Translations under genes and position numbers: made by a program
Assembly (NCBI GenBank): GCA_016288055.1
Contig: JAEEXZ010000009.1
Span: 1-50,215 of the forward strand
Source: Bacteroidales bacterium
GTDB taxonomy: Bacteria; Bacteroidota; Bacteroidia; Bacteroidales; UBA932
Reading direction: 5' to 3'
Length of the DNA stretch: 50,215 nucleotides
The notes under the pieces: generated by a model
Database searches by the model: none
What the model was told of the DNA's origin: nothing
What the model saw: the letters and a program-made list of their open reading frames with translations, nothing else
Part shown: in pieces, positions 7,108-16,186 of the stretch
How the letters are laid out: every line of letters begins with the position of its first letter
Numbering within the stretch: position 1 is the stretch's first letter

Positions 7108-9515
7108 TGAATCCTTTCAAGAAATATTGGGAAGGTCTGAGTGAGCGCAGGCAGGCCGGAATCCGCTACGCTGTGAACGCAATCATCGTCGTCTTCAGCA
7201 TCTGGGTGTCCCTGTCGGTCATTTCGTATGTGTTCACCTGGAAACAGGACCAGAGCGCCCTTGCCGCCGGCGGAACCGTGGAAAACGCCGCTGCCAGCAC
7301 CGGGCTCGACGCCGGCCACTTCCTGGTAACGGATTCGTTCGGCCTGGCGGCATTCTGCCTGGTGGCGTTCCTCCTGGTGTGGAGCCTCAAGCGCATGTGG
7401 CGCAGCTTCCCCGTGAGCCTGACCAAGTGGTTCTACGGTTGCCTCACCCTGTCTTTCCTCCTGTCCTGGGCCCTGGCCTTCGTCGGCCGCTTTCTGGACG
7501 TGGAGTTCGCCTTCGGCGGAGGCCTGGGCGGCCGCGCCGGTGCAGCCCTCGTGAACTGGGCTGTGTTCAAAGTGGGCGAAATCGTCACCCTGTGCATCCT
7601 GGCCGCCCTTTTCGTGACCTGGTTCTACTGCATGAGCAAGCGCTTCAGTGACCTGCTGATGGGTAAAAAACGTTCTGTTACGAATGCATCGGAGGAAGAG
7701 ACGCCTTCCTCCGCAGAAATGAGGGCCGATGCTACGGAAGGCGTCTCTCCCTCCGATGAAAACGACGATTTCTCCTACGTATATAACACTTCTTCTGCAC
7801 ATGAAGAGGAACCCGAGGAGTCGGGGGCGTCTGCTCCCGGCTCCGGCCCCACGCAACAGGAAATCGAAACCGAGGACGGGAAATTCAACGTCATTACCGA
7901 CGATACCCTGGAGCAGGAAGTTAAGGAGCCGCTGAAGCCCATCGACAACCGTCTGGATCCTCCGGATGGCCTGCCCAAGTACAAGACGCCGGCCCTGTCC
8001 CTTCTCGGAGACTACGCCAACGCCCGCCACGAGGTCCAGCAGGACGAGCTGGTGCGTAACAACACCCTCATCCGCAACACCCTGGCCAGCTATAAGATCC
8101 AGGTGCGTGACGTTACGGCCATCGTCGGCCCCACCGTCACGCTCTACAAGGTCTATCCCGCCCCCGGCGTGAAGATATCGGCCATCAAGCAGCTGCAGGA
8201 AGACATCGGCATCAACCTCCAGGCAAGGGGCGTGCGCATTGTCACCCTCGCGGACTCCGTGGGCATCGAGGTGGCCAACGACAAGGCTTCTATCGTCCCG
8301 CTGAAGAACCTTCTGAACGACGCGGCCTTCCGCGAGAGCAAGGCGGAACTGCCGGTTGCCATCGGCTACACCATCTCCCAGCAGGTGAAGGTGTTCGACC
8401 TGGCCGATGCCCCCCACCTCCTCGTGGCAGGCGCCACCAAGCAGGGTAAGTCCGTGGGCCTGAACGTGATCGTGGCCTCCCTGCTCTATTCCAAGCACCC
8501 TTCGGAGCTGAAGTTCGTCTTCGTGGACCCGAAGATGGTAGAATTCTCGTCCTACGGGCGTCTGCTGCACCATTACCTGGCGGTGCTGCCCAACGCCGTG
8601 AGCGAGCAGGAAGAAAAAGACCGCGCCATCGTGAAGAACGCCAAGGACGCCGCCGCCGTGCTGCAGTCCCTGTGCGTGGAGATGGACGCCCGCTACGAGC
8701 TGCTCTCCAAAGCGCTCGTGAACAATATCAAGCTGTATAACGCCAAGTGGAAGGAGCATCACCTGCGCGGCGACGAAGGCCACCACTTCCTGCCGTACAT
8801 CGTGGTGGTCATCGACGAGTACGCAGACCTCACCATGTCCGTGGGCGCCGGTCCGGAGTCCAAGGCCTTGGCCCGCAGCATTACCACCTCCGTCATCCGC
8901 CTGGCCCAGAAGGGCCGCGCCGCCGGCCTCCACGTGATCCTGGCAACCCAGCGTCCTACGGTGGATGTGATTACCGGCCTCATCAAGGCCAACTTCCCCA
9001 TGCGTATCGCCTTCCGCGTCACGTCCCGCATCGACTCCGCCACCATCCTGGACCAGCCCGGCGCCGACAAACTCATCGGCCGCGGCGATATGCTGCTCTA
9101 CAGCGGCGTGGAGATGGAGCGTGTGCAGTGCGCATACATCGGCAACGACGAGATTGTCGCCCTCACCAGCGCCATCGGGGACCAGACCGGCTACCAGAAA
9201 TGCTATAATACTCCTTACTACCTGCCCGAACCGCCCGCGGAAAACTCCGAAGACGGTGGCGGCGGAATGGTGGACATGAAGGCCCTGGACGACCGTTTCG
9301 AGGAGGCTGCCCGCACCGTGGTCCTGAACCAGAGGGGCTCCACCTCCGACCTCCAGCGCAAACTTGGCATGGGATATGCTAAAGCAGGACGTGTGATGGA
9401 CCAGCTGGAAGCCGCCGGCATCGTGGGCCCGCAGAACGGGGCGAAGCCGCGCGAGGTTCTGGTCAAGGACATCGCAGAACTGGACGAAATCCTGCAGCAC
9501 TTCCTGAATCAGTAG
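7107..9515 (+). CDS. ftsK: FtsK/SpoIIIE DNA translocase
   Basis: 802 residues. The N-terminal 180 residues contain four likely membrane segments anchoring the protein at the septum. An acidic, low-complexity linker follows (about 190-275), then the FtsK alpha and beta motor domains with Walker A GATKQGKSVGLN (about 441-452), FVDPKMVEF, Walker B YIVVVIDEYADL and HVILATQRPTVDVITGLIKA. The C-terminal winged-helix gamma domain (QRGSTSDLQRKLGMGYAKAG) would read KOPS-like orienting sequences. The motor pumps chromosome ends through the closing septum and activates XerC/D at dif; a Xer recombinase is encoded at 28426. Length is normal for the phylum. It overlaps the gene before it by one base and is two bases from lolA. 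Confidence 0.95.
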   Translation: MNPFKKYWEGLSERRQAGIRYAVNAIIVVFSIWVSLSVISYVFTWKQDQSALAAGGTVENAAASTGLDAGHFLVTDSFGLAAFCLVAFLLVWSLKRMWRSFPVSLTKWFYGCLTLSFLLSWALAFVGRFLDVEFAFGGGLGGRAGAALVNWAVFKVGEIVTLCILAALFVTWFYCMSKRFSDLLMGKKRSVTNASEEETPSSAEMRADATEGVSPSDENDDFSYVYNTSSAHEEEPEESGASAPGSGPTQQEIETEDGKFNVITDDTLEQEVKEPLKPIDNRLDPPDGLPKYKTPALSLLGDYANARHEVQQDELVRNNTLIRNTLASYKIQVRDVTAIVGPTVTLYKVYPAPGVKISAIKQLQEDIGINLQARGVRIVTLADSVGIEVANDKASIVPLKNLLNDAAFRESKAELPVAIGYTISQQVKVFDLADAPHLLVAGATKQGKSVGLNVIVASLLYSKHPSELKFVFVDPKMVEFSSYGRLLHHYLAVLPNAVSEQEEKDRAIVKNAKDAAAVLQSLCVEMDARYELLSKALVNNIKLYNAKWKEHHLRGDEGHHFLPYIVVVIDEYADLTMSVGAGPESKALARSITTSVIRLAQKGRAAGLHVILATQRPTVDVITGLIKANFPMRIAFRVTSRIDSATILDQPGADKLIGRGDMLLYSGVEMERVQCAYIGNDEIVALTSAIGDQTGYQKCYNTPYYLPEPPAENSEDGGGGMVDMKALDDRFEEAARTVVLNQRGSTSDLQRKLGMGYAKAGRVMDQLEAAGIVGPQNGAKPREVLVKDIAELDEILQHFLNQ

Positions 9516-9517
9516 CC

Positions 9518-10045
9518 ATGAAACGCCTTGTAAGCATCCTCCTTTTCGCTGTGATTTCCCTCGCCGCGCGGGGGCAGGGGCACATTGCCCTGCTGGACCG
9601 TGTGGCCGGCCAGCGTGTTTCTTTCCACTATACCTACAGCCTTTCCCAGAAGGGGGAGGATTTCAAGCCTGTCACGGACGGTGACGTCACCGTCGAGGAC
9701 AACGCCTACGTACTGGAGGGCCTGGGCCTGAAGGTCGTGAGCGACGGCGTCACCCGCTGGTCCCTGGACGAGGGCGCTAAGGAGGCCGTGGCGGAGACGG
9801 TGGAAAGCGAAGACCTGTTTACCAATCCGGCCCTTTTCATCAGTTCCTACCGCCGTTATATGGATAAGATCCGCGTCAACAGCGAAGGACCCGACTCCCT
9901 GGACGTAACCCTTGTGCTGGACGAGGATACGCAGGCCCGTTTTCTTCTCCAGCACATCGTCTTTTTGCCCCTGCAAGGAAAAAGCGACTTCTCGGTAGAT
10001 GAGAAATCGCTTTCCGAAGAGTATGTGATAACGGATCTCCGTTAG
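9518..10045 (+). CDS. LolA-like periplasmic lipoprotein carrier
   Basis: 175 residues with a Sec signal peptide (MKRLVSILLFAVISLAARGQ, cleavage near residue 20) and a single beta-rich domain. In Bacteroidota a LolA-family gene commonly follows ftsK, and the spacing here is two bases, so it is in the same operon. LolA proteins carry outer-membrane lipoproteins across the periplasm. Sequence identity to proteobacterial LolA is too low for me to point to binding residues, so the call rests on context, size, signal peptide and the DVTVEDNAYVLEGLGLKVVS-type strand pattern. The 3' end overlaps the convergent FISUMP gene by four bases. Confidence 0.65.
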   Translation: MKRLVSILLFAVISLAARGQGHIALLDRVAGQRVSFHYTYSLSQKGEDFKPVTDGDVTVEDNAYVLEGLGLKVVSDGVTRWSLDEGAKEAVAETVESEDLFTNPALFISSYRRYMDKIRVNSEGPDSLDVTLVLDEDTQARFLLQHIVFLPLQGKSDFSVDEKSLSEEYVITDLR

Positions 10046-10971
10046 TCTTTTACGCAGCGCACGCTCATGTAAAGCGTTTCTTTGTCTCCCGACGCCTTCT
10101 GCATCTGCTTGCCGGCGGCGTAGATGTACATGTAGGTTCCCATCCCGTCCTCCTGCGAAGAGGTCCAGTAGCAGGCGTATTCGCCGTACTTGTTATACGG
10201 AGTGAAAGGGTCCACCATGTCAATGTAACCCAGCGGGATGGCGTTGAAGCCGAAGCTGTTGGTGATGTTCACGCCGGGAATGTATTCCCACATCTCTTCT
10301 CCGAGGAAGGAAGCGCCCGCCATAAGGGCTCCGGCGCTGATGGCGCCCTCCGTGTCGGCAAAGGAAGTGCTGAAATCTTCCTCGCCGGGAAGATGCCAGC
10401 CGGCGGGGCATACGGTCTGGGCCTCCGTCCAGCTGTACAGACGGCCCACGGCGCTGTCCAGGACCTTGGAGTCGCGGAAGCTGAGACCGGCATCCTGGTA
10501 GTTCAGGTTGCTGGCCTGCCAGGTGAGGCCGCCGGCGGTAATCTCCTGGGCGGCGGAAAGACCGCTCAGGACCTGTGCGGGATCCACGGCGCGGAAACTG
10601 CTGCTGGCCGACGTATTATAGTAATTCGAGCCGCCGAAGGCGTAGCAGTAAACGCTGTAGGTGCCCAGGGAATCTACCTTATAATGGTACTCCGGATTGG
10701 TGGCGGCGGCATCCCGGGTGAGGGTGTCTTTCTTGGCGGTGTTCACCTGCCAGTAGAGGCCGACGGTAGGGAGGGTTCCCTTGGAAACGCCGAGGGAAGA
10801 GATGTTGGCACGGAAGGTGAACTCGTCGCCGACAGCCACGAAGGCTGGAGCTGCGTTGATGGACAGGCCGCTCAGCGAAGGTTTCCCTTCGGTGGTGGAG
10901 TTGTCCTTCTTGCAGGAGCCGATGACAAAGATAGTAAGAAGAGCTGTGCTTAAAATGAGATATTTTTTCAT
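10042..10971 (-). CDS. FISUMP-domain surface lipoprotein
   Basis: 309 residues. A lipoprotein signal peptide (MKKYLILSTALLTIFVIGSC, lipobox Cys at residue 20) is followed by a polar linker, an Ig-like region (about 35-130) and a C-terminal FISUMP (Fibrobacter succinogenes major paralogous) domain: LTWQASNLNY, LYSWTEAQTVCPAGWHLPGE, NSFGFNAIPLGY, YWTSSQEDG and the closing MSVRCVKD. The family is common on Bacteroidota and Fibrobacter surfaces with no assigned activity; adhesion or glycan contact is only a guess. An upstream TTG at 10995 lies in the promoter region, so the ATG at 10971 is preferred; it gives the normal Lys-rich signal peptide start. The gene is monocistronic and divergent from apbE. 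Confidence 0.85.
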   Translation of the reverse strand: MKKYLILSTALLTIFVIGSCKKDNSTTEGKPSLSGLSINAAPAFVAVGDEFTFRANISSLGVSKGTLPTVGLYWQVNTAKKDTLTRDAAATNPEYHYKVDSLGTYSVYCYAFGGSNYYNTSASSSFRAVDPAQVLSGLSAAQEITAGGLTWQASNLNYQDAGLSFRDSKVLDSAVGRLYSWTEAQTVCPAGWHLPGEEDFSTSFADTEGAISAGALMAGASFLGEEMWEYIPGVNITNSFGFNAIPLGYIDMVDPFTPYNKYGEYACYWTSSQEDGMGTYMYIYAAGKQMQKASGDKETLYMSVRCVKD

Positions 10972-10992
10972 TTTCTTTAGCGATATGAATCG

Positions 10993-11020
10993 CAAATATC
11001 GTTAAATTTTTGTAAATTTG
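10993..11020. promoter_or_regulatory. Divergent promoter region between FISUMP gene and apbE
   Basis: TAAATTTG at 11013-11020 on the + strand is a good -7 box for apbE, 20 bases before its ATG. On the reverse strand 10993-11000 reads GATATTTG, one base off TAnnTTTG, and would serve the FISUMP gene. The two boxes are only 12 bases apart. Confidence 0.6.
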
Positions 11021-11040
11021 TACACAATTTTCGCGCCAAG

Positions 11041-12072
11041 ATGAAAAAACTGATTATAGGTATTATTTTGGCTGTGCTGGTCGTATCTTGCGGTCAGCCT
11101 TCGCAGTATGTCCAGATTTCCGGCTATGCGCAAGGCAGCAATTACACCGTAAAAATGAACATGAAAGGCGTCTCCGTGCCGGTGGAATCCATCCGGGACA
11201 GTATCGACGCCCTCATCCTCCAGATAGACACAACCCTTTCCGGCTATAACAAGAAGTCCCTCATCTCCCGCTTCAACGCGGGGGAGAAGATTCCTTCCAA
11301 CGCCATGTTCCTGGATATGTACCGTATAGGCTATCGCCTGTGGGAGCGTTCCGGCGGTGCGCTGGACTTCGGTGCCGCCCCCCTGTACGACGCCTGGGGC
11401 TTCGGTTTCCGCAACAGCTCCTTCCCCACGGACGAGCAGATACGCGCCCTGCTGGACTCCTGCGGCATGGGACACCTGCCCGCGGAGCTTCCGGTCGTGG
11501 ACGGGTACATCGATCCCGCTGCCATGGGTAATCCCAAGCTCAATTACAACGCCATCGCGCAGGGCTACAGCTGTGACCTTATCGCCCACTACCTCTACAG
11601 TATCGGCGTGAAGGACATGCTGGTGGACATCGGGGAAATCTGGTGCGACGGCGTGAATCCCAACGGGGAGCCCTGGTCGGTGGGCATCGACCGTCCCGTG
11701 GACCAGACCTCGGACGGGCGTTCCCTCCCGGAAGGACTGGACGGCATCTGGAGCTCGGGCGCAAAACCCGCCGGCATCGTAACGTCCGGCAACTACCGCA
11801 AGTTCTATATCCGTAACGGCCGCAAGTTTTCTCACACCATCAACCCCCGTACCGGCTATCCTGTGGAGCACAACCTCCTCAGCGCTACGGTGGTGTCGTC
11901 CAAAAATGCCGCGGAGTCGGACGCCATCGCCACCTGGTGCATGGTGATCGGCCTTCAGGGAGCGCAGGTGCTCATCCTCGGAGACCCGGCCCTGGAAGGC
12001 TATCTGATTTACACGGACGCTTCGGGCGAAATGAAGGAGTGGGCCTCCCCGGGCTTTACATTGAAGAAATAA
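11041..12072 (+). CDS. apbE: FAD:protein FMN transferase (ApbE)
   Basis: 343 residues, exported lipoprotein (MKKLIIGIILAVLVVSC, lipobox Cys near residue 17). ApbE attaches FMN covalently to threonines of target flavoproteins such as the NqrB/NqrC and RnfG/D subunits. Family landmarks: GYAQGSNYTV, TLSGYNKKSLISRFN, DFGAAPLYDAWGF, NYNAIAQGYSCDLIA (the DxGxIAKGY-like segment), LVDIGEIWCDG, and HTINPRTGYPVEHNLLSATV with SDAIATWCMVIG near the C-terminus, which hold the flavin and metal sites. Length is normal. The 3' end overlaps the convergent comEC gene by 17 bases. Confidence 0.95.
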   Translation: MKKLIIGIILAVLVVSCGQPSQYVQISGYAQGSNYTVKMNMKGVSVPVESIRDSIDALILQIDTTLSGYNKKSLISRFNAGEKIPSNAMFLDMYRIGYRLWERSGGALDFGAAPLYDAWGFGFRNSSFPTDEQIRALLDSCGMGHLPAELPVVDGYIDPAAMGNPKLNYNAIAQGYSCDLIAHYLYSIGVKDMLVDIGEIWCDGVNPNGEPWSVGIDRPVDQTSDGRSLPEGLDGIWSSGAKPAGIVTSGNYRKFYIRNGRKFSHTINPRTGYPVEHNLLSATVVSSKNAAESDAIATWCMVIGLQGAQVLILGDPALEGYLIYTDASGEMKEWASPGFTLKK

Positions 12073-13123
12073 CTTCCAGAACCCATAGCAGCAGGCGGCT
12101 CAGGCCGTCTGTTGCCGTTATGAGGGGCTGCCATCCCAGCACGATGGCGGCCAGGGCGGTCGTCATGAGTGCGGTGGTGAGGGGGAGTGCCAGCAGGTTC
12201 GTTAGCAGGAAGTATTGGGGGAAGCTATGGAGGCGCAGCCAGGCCAGCGGTGCTGTGAATGCCTGACAGCTGATGCTGAGCGCGGCCAGTTTCCATATGC
12301 GGCGAAGCGGGTTCCACGAGGCTCCTTCCGGGTACCACCTTTCCAGGACTGGGTACAGCAGGAAGATGCCGGCCATCGCCAGGTACGAGAGCTGGAAACC
12401 AGTGCTGCCCACAACGGAGGGGTTCCATACCAACTGGATAAGCAGGGCTGTGCAGAACACGCGGGATGCCTTTCGGGGCCTTCCCAGCGCGCGGAGCAGC
12501 TCGTTCAGGCTGATGAAAAGGAAGGCCCTCACGAGGGACGGTCCCGCGCCGGCCATCAGCGTAAAGAATCCGGCCGATCCCACCAGCAGCCCCGCGCGGA
12601 CATACCCGGCCAGCGGGCTGTGTCCCATCGGCCTGGTCGCCGCCACGAGCAGCCCGTAGAGGATGCCCATATGCAGGCCGGAGAGCGCCAGGATGTGCGA
12701 GGCTCCGCTCTGGCGGAAGAGCTCTGTGATGCGGGCCGATAATCCGCTTCTGTCTCCCGTCAGGAGCGCGTCAAGGAGGGGGGCGGTGTCCCCGGAGGAG
12801 AAGGGGAGCGAGTGGATGCGGGCGCGGAGGCTCGCGACGGCGGAATCGGCCAGTAGTTCCAGGGGGTTGGGGGTGTCTGCCCAGGGGAGGGCGGCGGTGC
12901 GGGCGCAGAACATCCCGAGCAGGAGAAAACTCCCCAGCAGAAGGGGCAGGGAGGCCGATTCCTTCATGCGCAGCAGTCTTTCTTTTGCCAGGATGGGAAG
13001 GCTTGCCAGGGGGAGCAGCAGGGCGGGCAGCCAGATGCCGGCGCCGGGGAAGAAAACCGTCCCCGCCACCACGCCCGCCGTGAACATCAAAGAGAGCGAT
13101 TCTATGTTCTTTACACGCTCCAT
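12056..13123 (-). CDS. comEC: ComEC/Rec2 competence-type membrane protein, short form
   Basis: 355 residues, strongly hydrophobic, with the ComEC/Rec2 core: LTGDRSGLSARITELFRQSG, ASHILALSGLHMGILYGLL, and the PSLVRAFLF segment (about residues 140-235), plus NPSVVGSTGFQLSYLAMAGI. ComEC forms the inner-membrane channel for DNA uptake. This copy holds the membrane competence region only; the N-terminal OB-fold and the C-terminal metallo-beta-lactamase nuclease seen in long ComEC are absent, as in many Bacteroidota. The longer open frame to 13240 would overlap the ackA promoter and start, so the ATG at 13123 (MERVKNIESLS) is preferred. Monocistronic, divergent from ackA. Confidence 0.87.
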   Translation of the reverse strand: MERVKNIESLSLMFTAGVVAGTVFFPGAGIWLPALLLPLASLPILAKERLLRMKESASLPLLLGSFLLLGMFCARTAALPWADTPNPLELLADSAVASLRARIHSLPFSSGDTAPLLDALLTGDRSGLSARITELFRQSGASHILALSGLHMGILYGLLVAATRPMGHSPLAGYVRAGLLVGSAGFFTLMAGAGPSLVRAFLFISLNELLRALGRPRKASRVFCTALLIQLVWNPSVVGSTGFQLSYLAMAGIFLLYPVLERWYPEGASWNPLRRIWKLAALSISCQAFTAPLAWLRLHSFPQYFLLTNLLALPLTTALMTTALAAIVLGWQPLITATDGLSRLLLWVLEVISSM

Positions 13124-13151
13124 AGCTATGGCGAAATTAGTAATAATTTCG

Positions 13152-13159
13152 TATCTTTG
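13152..13159 (+). promoter_or_regulatory. -7 box of the ackA-ptb operon
   Basis: TATCTTTG, a perfect TAnnTTTG match, 40 bases before the ackA ATG and inside the region between comEC and ackA. No matching TTTG at -33 is seen. Confidence 0.65.
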
Positions 13160-13199
13160 CACGACTATAGAGCAAACTATTAAATCTATCGATAAAACT

Positions 13200-14414
13200 A
13201 TGATTATTCTCGTAATCAACTGCGGCAGCTCCAGCATCAAGTATCAGTTACTGGACATGAAGAGCGACGACGTATATGATATCATCGCCAAGGGTATCGC
13301 AGAGAAAATCGGCCTTCCCGCCGGCATCCTGCAGTACGCCCCCACCGGTAAGGACAAGATTGTCACCGACGTCCCCATCGCGGACCACAAGGTGGGTATG
13401 CAGCTCATTCTCGCCGCATTGACAGATAAGAAGACGGGCGTCCTGAAGAACCTCGAGGACATCGAGGCTGTGGGTCACCGGATCGTGCAGGGTGGAGATT
13501 TCTTCTCCGGTTCCGTTCTCGTGAACGACGACGTCCTGGAAAAGATCGCCTTCTGCGCAGACTTCGCCCCGCTTCACAATCCCGCCCACCTGCTGGGCAT
13601 CCACGCCATGCAGGAAGTCCTTCCCGGCGTGCCTCAGGTAGTCACCTTCGACACCGCCTTCCACCAGACCATGCCCGCCTATGCATATATGTACGGCCTT
13701 CCGTACGAATATTATGAGAAGTATCGCGTCCGCCGTTACGGTGCCCACGGTACTTCCCATCAGTTTGTAGCAGGCGTCGGCGCCAAACTGGCTGGCCTGG
13801 ACATCAACAACTCCAAGATCATCACCTGCCACCTGGGCGCCGGCAGTTCCATCTGCGCCATCCAGAACGGCAAGTGCGTGGACACCACCATGGGCTTCAG
13901 CCCGCTGGAGGGTATGATCATGGGTACCCGCGTGGGCAACATCGACGCCAACGCCGTCCTTTACCTGGAGAAGAAACTGGGCGTAAGCCCGGACGAGATG
14001 TCCGAAATCCTGAACCGCAAGTCCGGCTTCCTGGGTCTTTCCACCAAGAGCTCCGATGCCCGCGACCTCGATGAACTGGCCAACAATGGAGATCCCAAGG
14101 CCAAGCTCGTGTTCAAGAAGTTCACCTACGACATCATCAAGAACATCGGCTCCTATGTAGCTGCCATGAACGGCGTGGATCTCATCGTCTTCACCGGCGG
14201 TATCGGCGAGCACAACAGCCGCCTGCGCCGCCGCGTGCTGGAGAACTTCTCCTACCTGGGCCTCAAGGTGGATTATGAGGCCAACGTGGCCTTTGAGGAG
14301 AACACTGTCATCACCACGGAAGACTCCAAGGTCAAGGCCGCCCTGGTGTGCACGAACGAGGAACTTGTCATCGCCCGTGACACCATGCACATCGCACTCG
14401 AAAATCAAGAATAG
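13200..14414 (+). CDS. ackA: Acetate kinase
   Basis: 404 residues, the usual AckA size (butyrate kinases are about 50 shorter). It interconverts acyl-phosphate plus ADP with the free acid plus ATP in the cytoplasm. Motifs: MIILVINCGSSSIKYQLLD at the N-terminus, AVGHRIVQGGDFF, APLHNPAH, FDTAFHQTMP, YGAHGTSHQFV (the usual YGFHGTSH with Phe changed to Ala), CHLGAGSSICAI, GTRVGNID and FTGGIGEH. The reading frame is open far upstream (to 12663), but the homology and promoter put the start at 13200. The next gene, two bases downstream, is a Ptb-type phosphate acyltransferase rather than the usual 330-residue Pta, so the natural substrate pair may not be acetyl only. Confidence 0.93.
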   Translation: MIILVINCGSSSIKYQLLDMKSDDVYDIIAKGIAEKIGLPAGILQYAPTGKDKIVTDVPIADHKVGMQLILAALTDKKTGVLKNLEDIEAVGHRIVQGGDFFSGSVLVNDDVLEKIAFCADFAPLHNPAHLLGIHAMQEVLPGVPQVVTFDTAFHQTMPAYAYMYGLPYEYYEKYRVRRYGAHGTSHQFVAGVGAKLAGLDINNSKIITCHLGAGSSICAIQNGKCVDTTMGFSPLEGMIMGTRVGNIDANAVLYLEKKLGVSPDEMSEILNRKSGFLGLSTKSSDARDLDELANNGDPKAKLVFKKFTYDIIKNIGSYVAAMNGVDLIVFTGGIGEHNSRLRRRVLENFSYLGLKVDYEANVAFEENTVITTEDSKVKAALVCTNEELVIARDTMHIALENQE

Positions 14415-14416
14415 AT

Positions 14417-15322
14417 ATGATCACCAATTTTAACGAACTTTTTGCCGAGCTTAAGGCAAAAGGCATTTGCAAAAAGATGGTGGCTGCCTGGGGTGTGGAT
14501 TCCCACACCATCGAGGCCGCTTCCCTGGCTACCGATATGGGTTTTGTGAAGGTTACCCTCGTGGGTGACAAGGACCTCATCGCCAAGGTGTGCCAGGAGT
14601 GCTCCATCGACATGGCCAAGTTTGAGATTGTGGACGAGAAGGACGAGCTGAAGGCCGTTGCCAAAGCCGTGCAGATGGTTCACAACGGCGAGGGTGATGT
14701 CCTCATGAAGGGCCTCTGCTCCACCGACAAGTTCCTGCGCGCCATCCTGAACAAGGAAGTGGGCCTGCTCCCTCCCAAGGGTCTGCTCTCCCACGTGGGC
14801 GTCATCGAGAACCCTAACTATCACAAGCTCATCTTCATCACGGATATGGCTGTCATCCCGGCTCCCGACTTCCGCCAGAAGGTAAAGATGGCCGGCTTCG
14901 TGACGGGCGTCGCCCGCAGCTTCGGCATCGGCATGCCCAAGATTGCCTTCATTGCCGCCTCTGAGCAGATGCTGGATTCCATGCCGGCTTGCATCGAGGG
15001 TGCCATGCTGGCCAAGATGTGCGACCGTGGCCAGATCAAGGCCATCGGTGACGGTCCTCTGGCCCTGGACGTTGCTATTGACAAGGAATCTGTGGAAATC
15101 AAGAAGCTCGTGTCCCCGGTCGCCGGAGACGCCGACTGCCTCCTCTTCCCCAATATCGAGAGCGCCAACGTTTTCTGGAAGACCAATTCCAAGCTGGCCA
15201 AGGATGTGCGTCAGGCAGGTTTCCTGGTAGGTACCAAGGTGCCTTGCATCCTGGCCTCCCGCGCAGACTCCGTGGATGTGAAGCTCAACTCCATCGCATC
15301 TGCCGTCATGTCGGTAAAATAA
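14417..15322 (+). CDS. ptb: Phosphate acyltransferase, Ptb (butyryltransferase) type
   Basis: 301 residues, the length of phosphate butyryltransferases; single-domain Pta enzymes are about 330 or longer. Converts acyl-CoA and phosphate to acyl-phosphate, which the kinase encoded just upstream turns into acid and ATP. Recognised by VLMKGLCSTDKFLRAIL, LLSHVGVIENPNYHKLIFIT, DMAVIPAPD, GIGMPKIAFIAASEQ and a C-terminal DADCLLFPNIESANVFWKT segment, all of the PTA/PTB fold. Two bases separate it from ackA. The specificity (acetyl, propionyl or butyryl) cannot be read from sequence. Confidence 0.82.
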   Translation: MITNFNELFAELKAKGICKKMVAAWGVDSHTIEAASLATDMGFVKVTLVGDKDLIAKVCQECSIDMAKFEIVDEKDELKAVAKAVQMVHNGEGDVLMKGLCSTDKFLRAILNKEVGLLPPKGLLSHVGVIENPNYHKLIFITDMAVIPAPDFRQKVKMAGFVTGVARSFGIGMPKIAFIAASEQMLDSMPACIEGAMLAKMCDRGQIKAIGDGPLALDVAIDKESVEIKKLVSPVAGDADCLLFPNIESANVFWKTNSKLAKDVRQAGFLVGTKVPCILASRADSVDVKLNSIASAVMSVK

Positions 15323-15329
15323 ACGTCCT

Positions 15330-15353
15330 GCCCGGCCCCGACCGGGCATCTCA
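15330..15353 (+). repeat. REP-like hairpin after the ackA-ptb operon
   Basis: GCCCGG (15330-15335) pairs with CCGGGC (15342-15347), followed by ATCTC. It resembles the GTCATGCCCGA...TCGGGCATCTC family near 18300 but lacks the GTCAT start. There is no T-run, so it is a weak terminator at best; it may protect the 3' end. Confidence 0.5.
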
Positions 15354-15388
15354 TCTGTAGTGTATAAAAGGTTAATTTATTAATAATT

Positions 15389-16147
15389 ATGAGAAAATAC
15401 ATTGTAGCGGGTAACTGGAAAATGAACACCACTGTACCCGAAGGCGTTGAACTCGCCAAAGCCGTAGCTGCCAAATCCAAGGAAGTTCCTGCCAACGTAG
15501 AGCTGGTAGTGGCTCCGCCGTTCACCCACCTCGCTCTCGTAGCAGAGGCCCTGAAGGGTTCCAAGGTTCAGCTCAGCGCCCAGAACTGCGCAGACCACGA
15601 GAAAGGCGCCTACACCGGTGAGATCGCTGTGAACATGCTCACTTCCATCGGTTGCCAGTACACCATCCTGGGCCACTCCGAGCGCCGTCAGTACTACGGA
15701 GAGACCGACGAGAAGCTGGTCGTCAAGACCCAGCTCGCCCTGGCCGCCGGCCTGAAGGTGATCCTCTGCGTGGGTGAGAACCTTGAGGAGCGTGAGGCTG
15801 GCAAGCACTTCGACGTTGTTACCGCCCAGACCAAGAACGTCCTCTACAACTTCACCGCCGAGGATATGAAGAATGTGGTCATCGCCTACGAGCCCGTATG
15901 GGCCATCGGCACCGGCAAGACTGCTACCGCAGCCCAGGCCGAGGAAATCCACGCCTGCATCCGTAAAGTCGTGGCCGACAAGTTCGGCGCCCAGGTGGCC
16001 GACGACATGACCATCCTCTACGGTGGTTCCTGCAAGCCCTCCAACGCCAAGGAACTCTTCGCCGAGAAGGACATCGACGGTGGCCTCATCGGTGGCGCCG
16101 CCCTCAAGGCCGAGGATTTCATCGGTATTGCCACTTCCTTTGAATAA
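15389..16147 (+). CDS. tpiA: Triosephosphate isomerase
   Basis: 252 residues, normal length. Interconverts dihydroxyacetone phosphate and glyceraldehyde-3-phosphate in glycolysis. All catalytic signatures are present: GNWKMN (Lys near residue 12), ILGHSERR (His near 96), AYEPVWAIGTGKTAT (catalytic Glu near 169, followed by the flexible loop) and YGGSCKPSNAKEL with GGLIGGAALK (phosphate binding). The codon use is very even and the gene is GC-rich, suggesting high expression. It sits 66 bases after ptb and is followed by a strong terminator. Confidence 0.98.
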   Translation: MRKYIVAGNWKMNTTVPEGVELAKAVAAKSKEVPANVELVVAPPFTHLALVAEALKGSKVQLSAQNCADHEKGAYTGEIAVNMLTSIGCQYTILGHSERRQYYGETDEKLVVKTQLALAAGLKVILCVGENLEEREAGKHFDVVTAQTKNVLYNFTAEDMKNVVIAYEPVWAIGTGKTATAAQAEEIHACIRKVVADKFGAQVADDMTILYGGSCKPSNAKELFAEKDIDGGLIGGAALKAEDFIGIATSFE

Positions 16148-16186
16148 TATCAAGCGTTTATATCCACTCGAAAACACATAAACGCG

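Noticed and set aside
6873..9500. 875-residue reverse frame opposite ftsK
   Set aside because: His/Val/Gly-rich shadow of ftsK codons; no motif, no promoter.
12663..13199. N-terminal extension of acetate kinase
   Set aside because: It would run through comEC and the ackA promoter; the AckA family starts at MIILVINCGSSS (13200).
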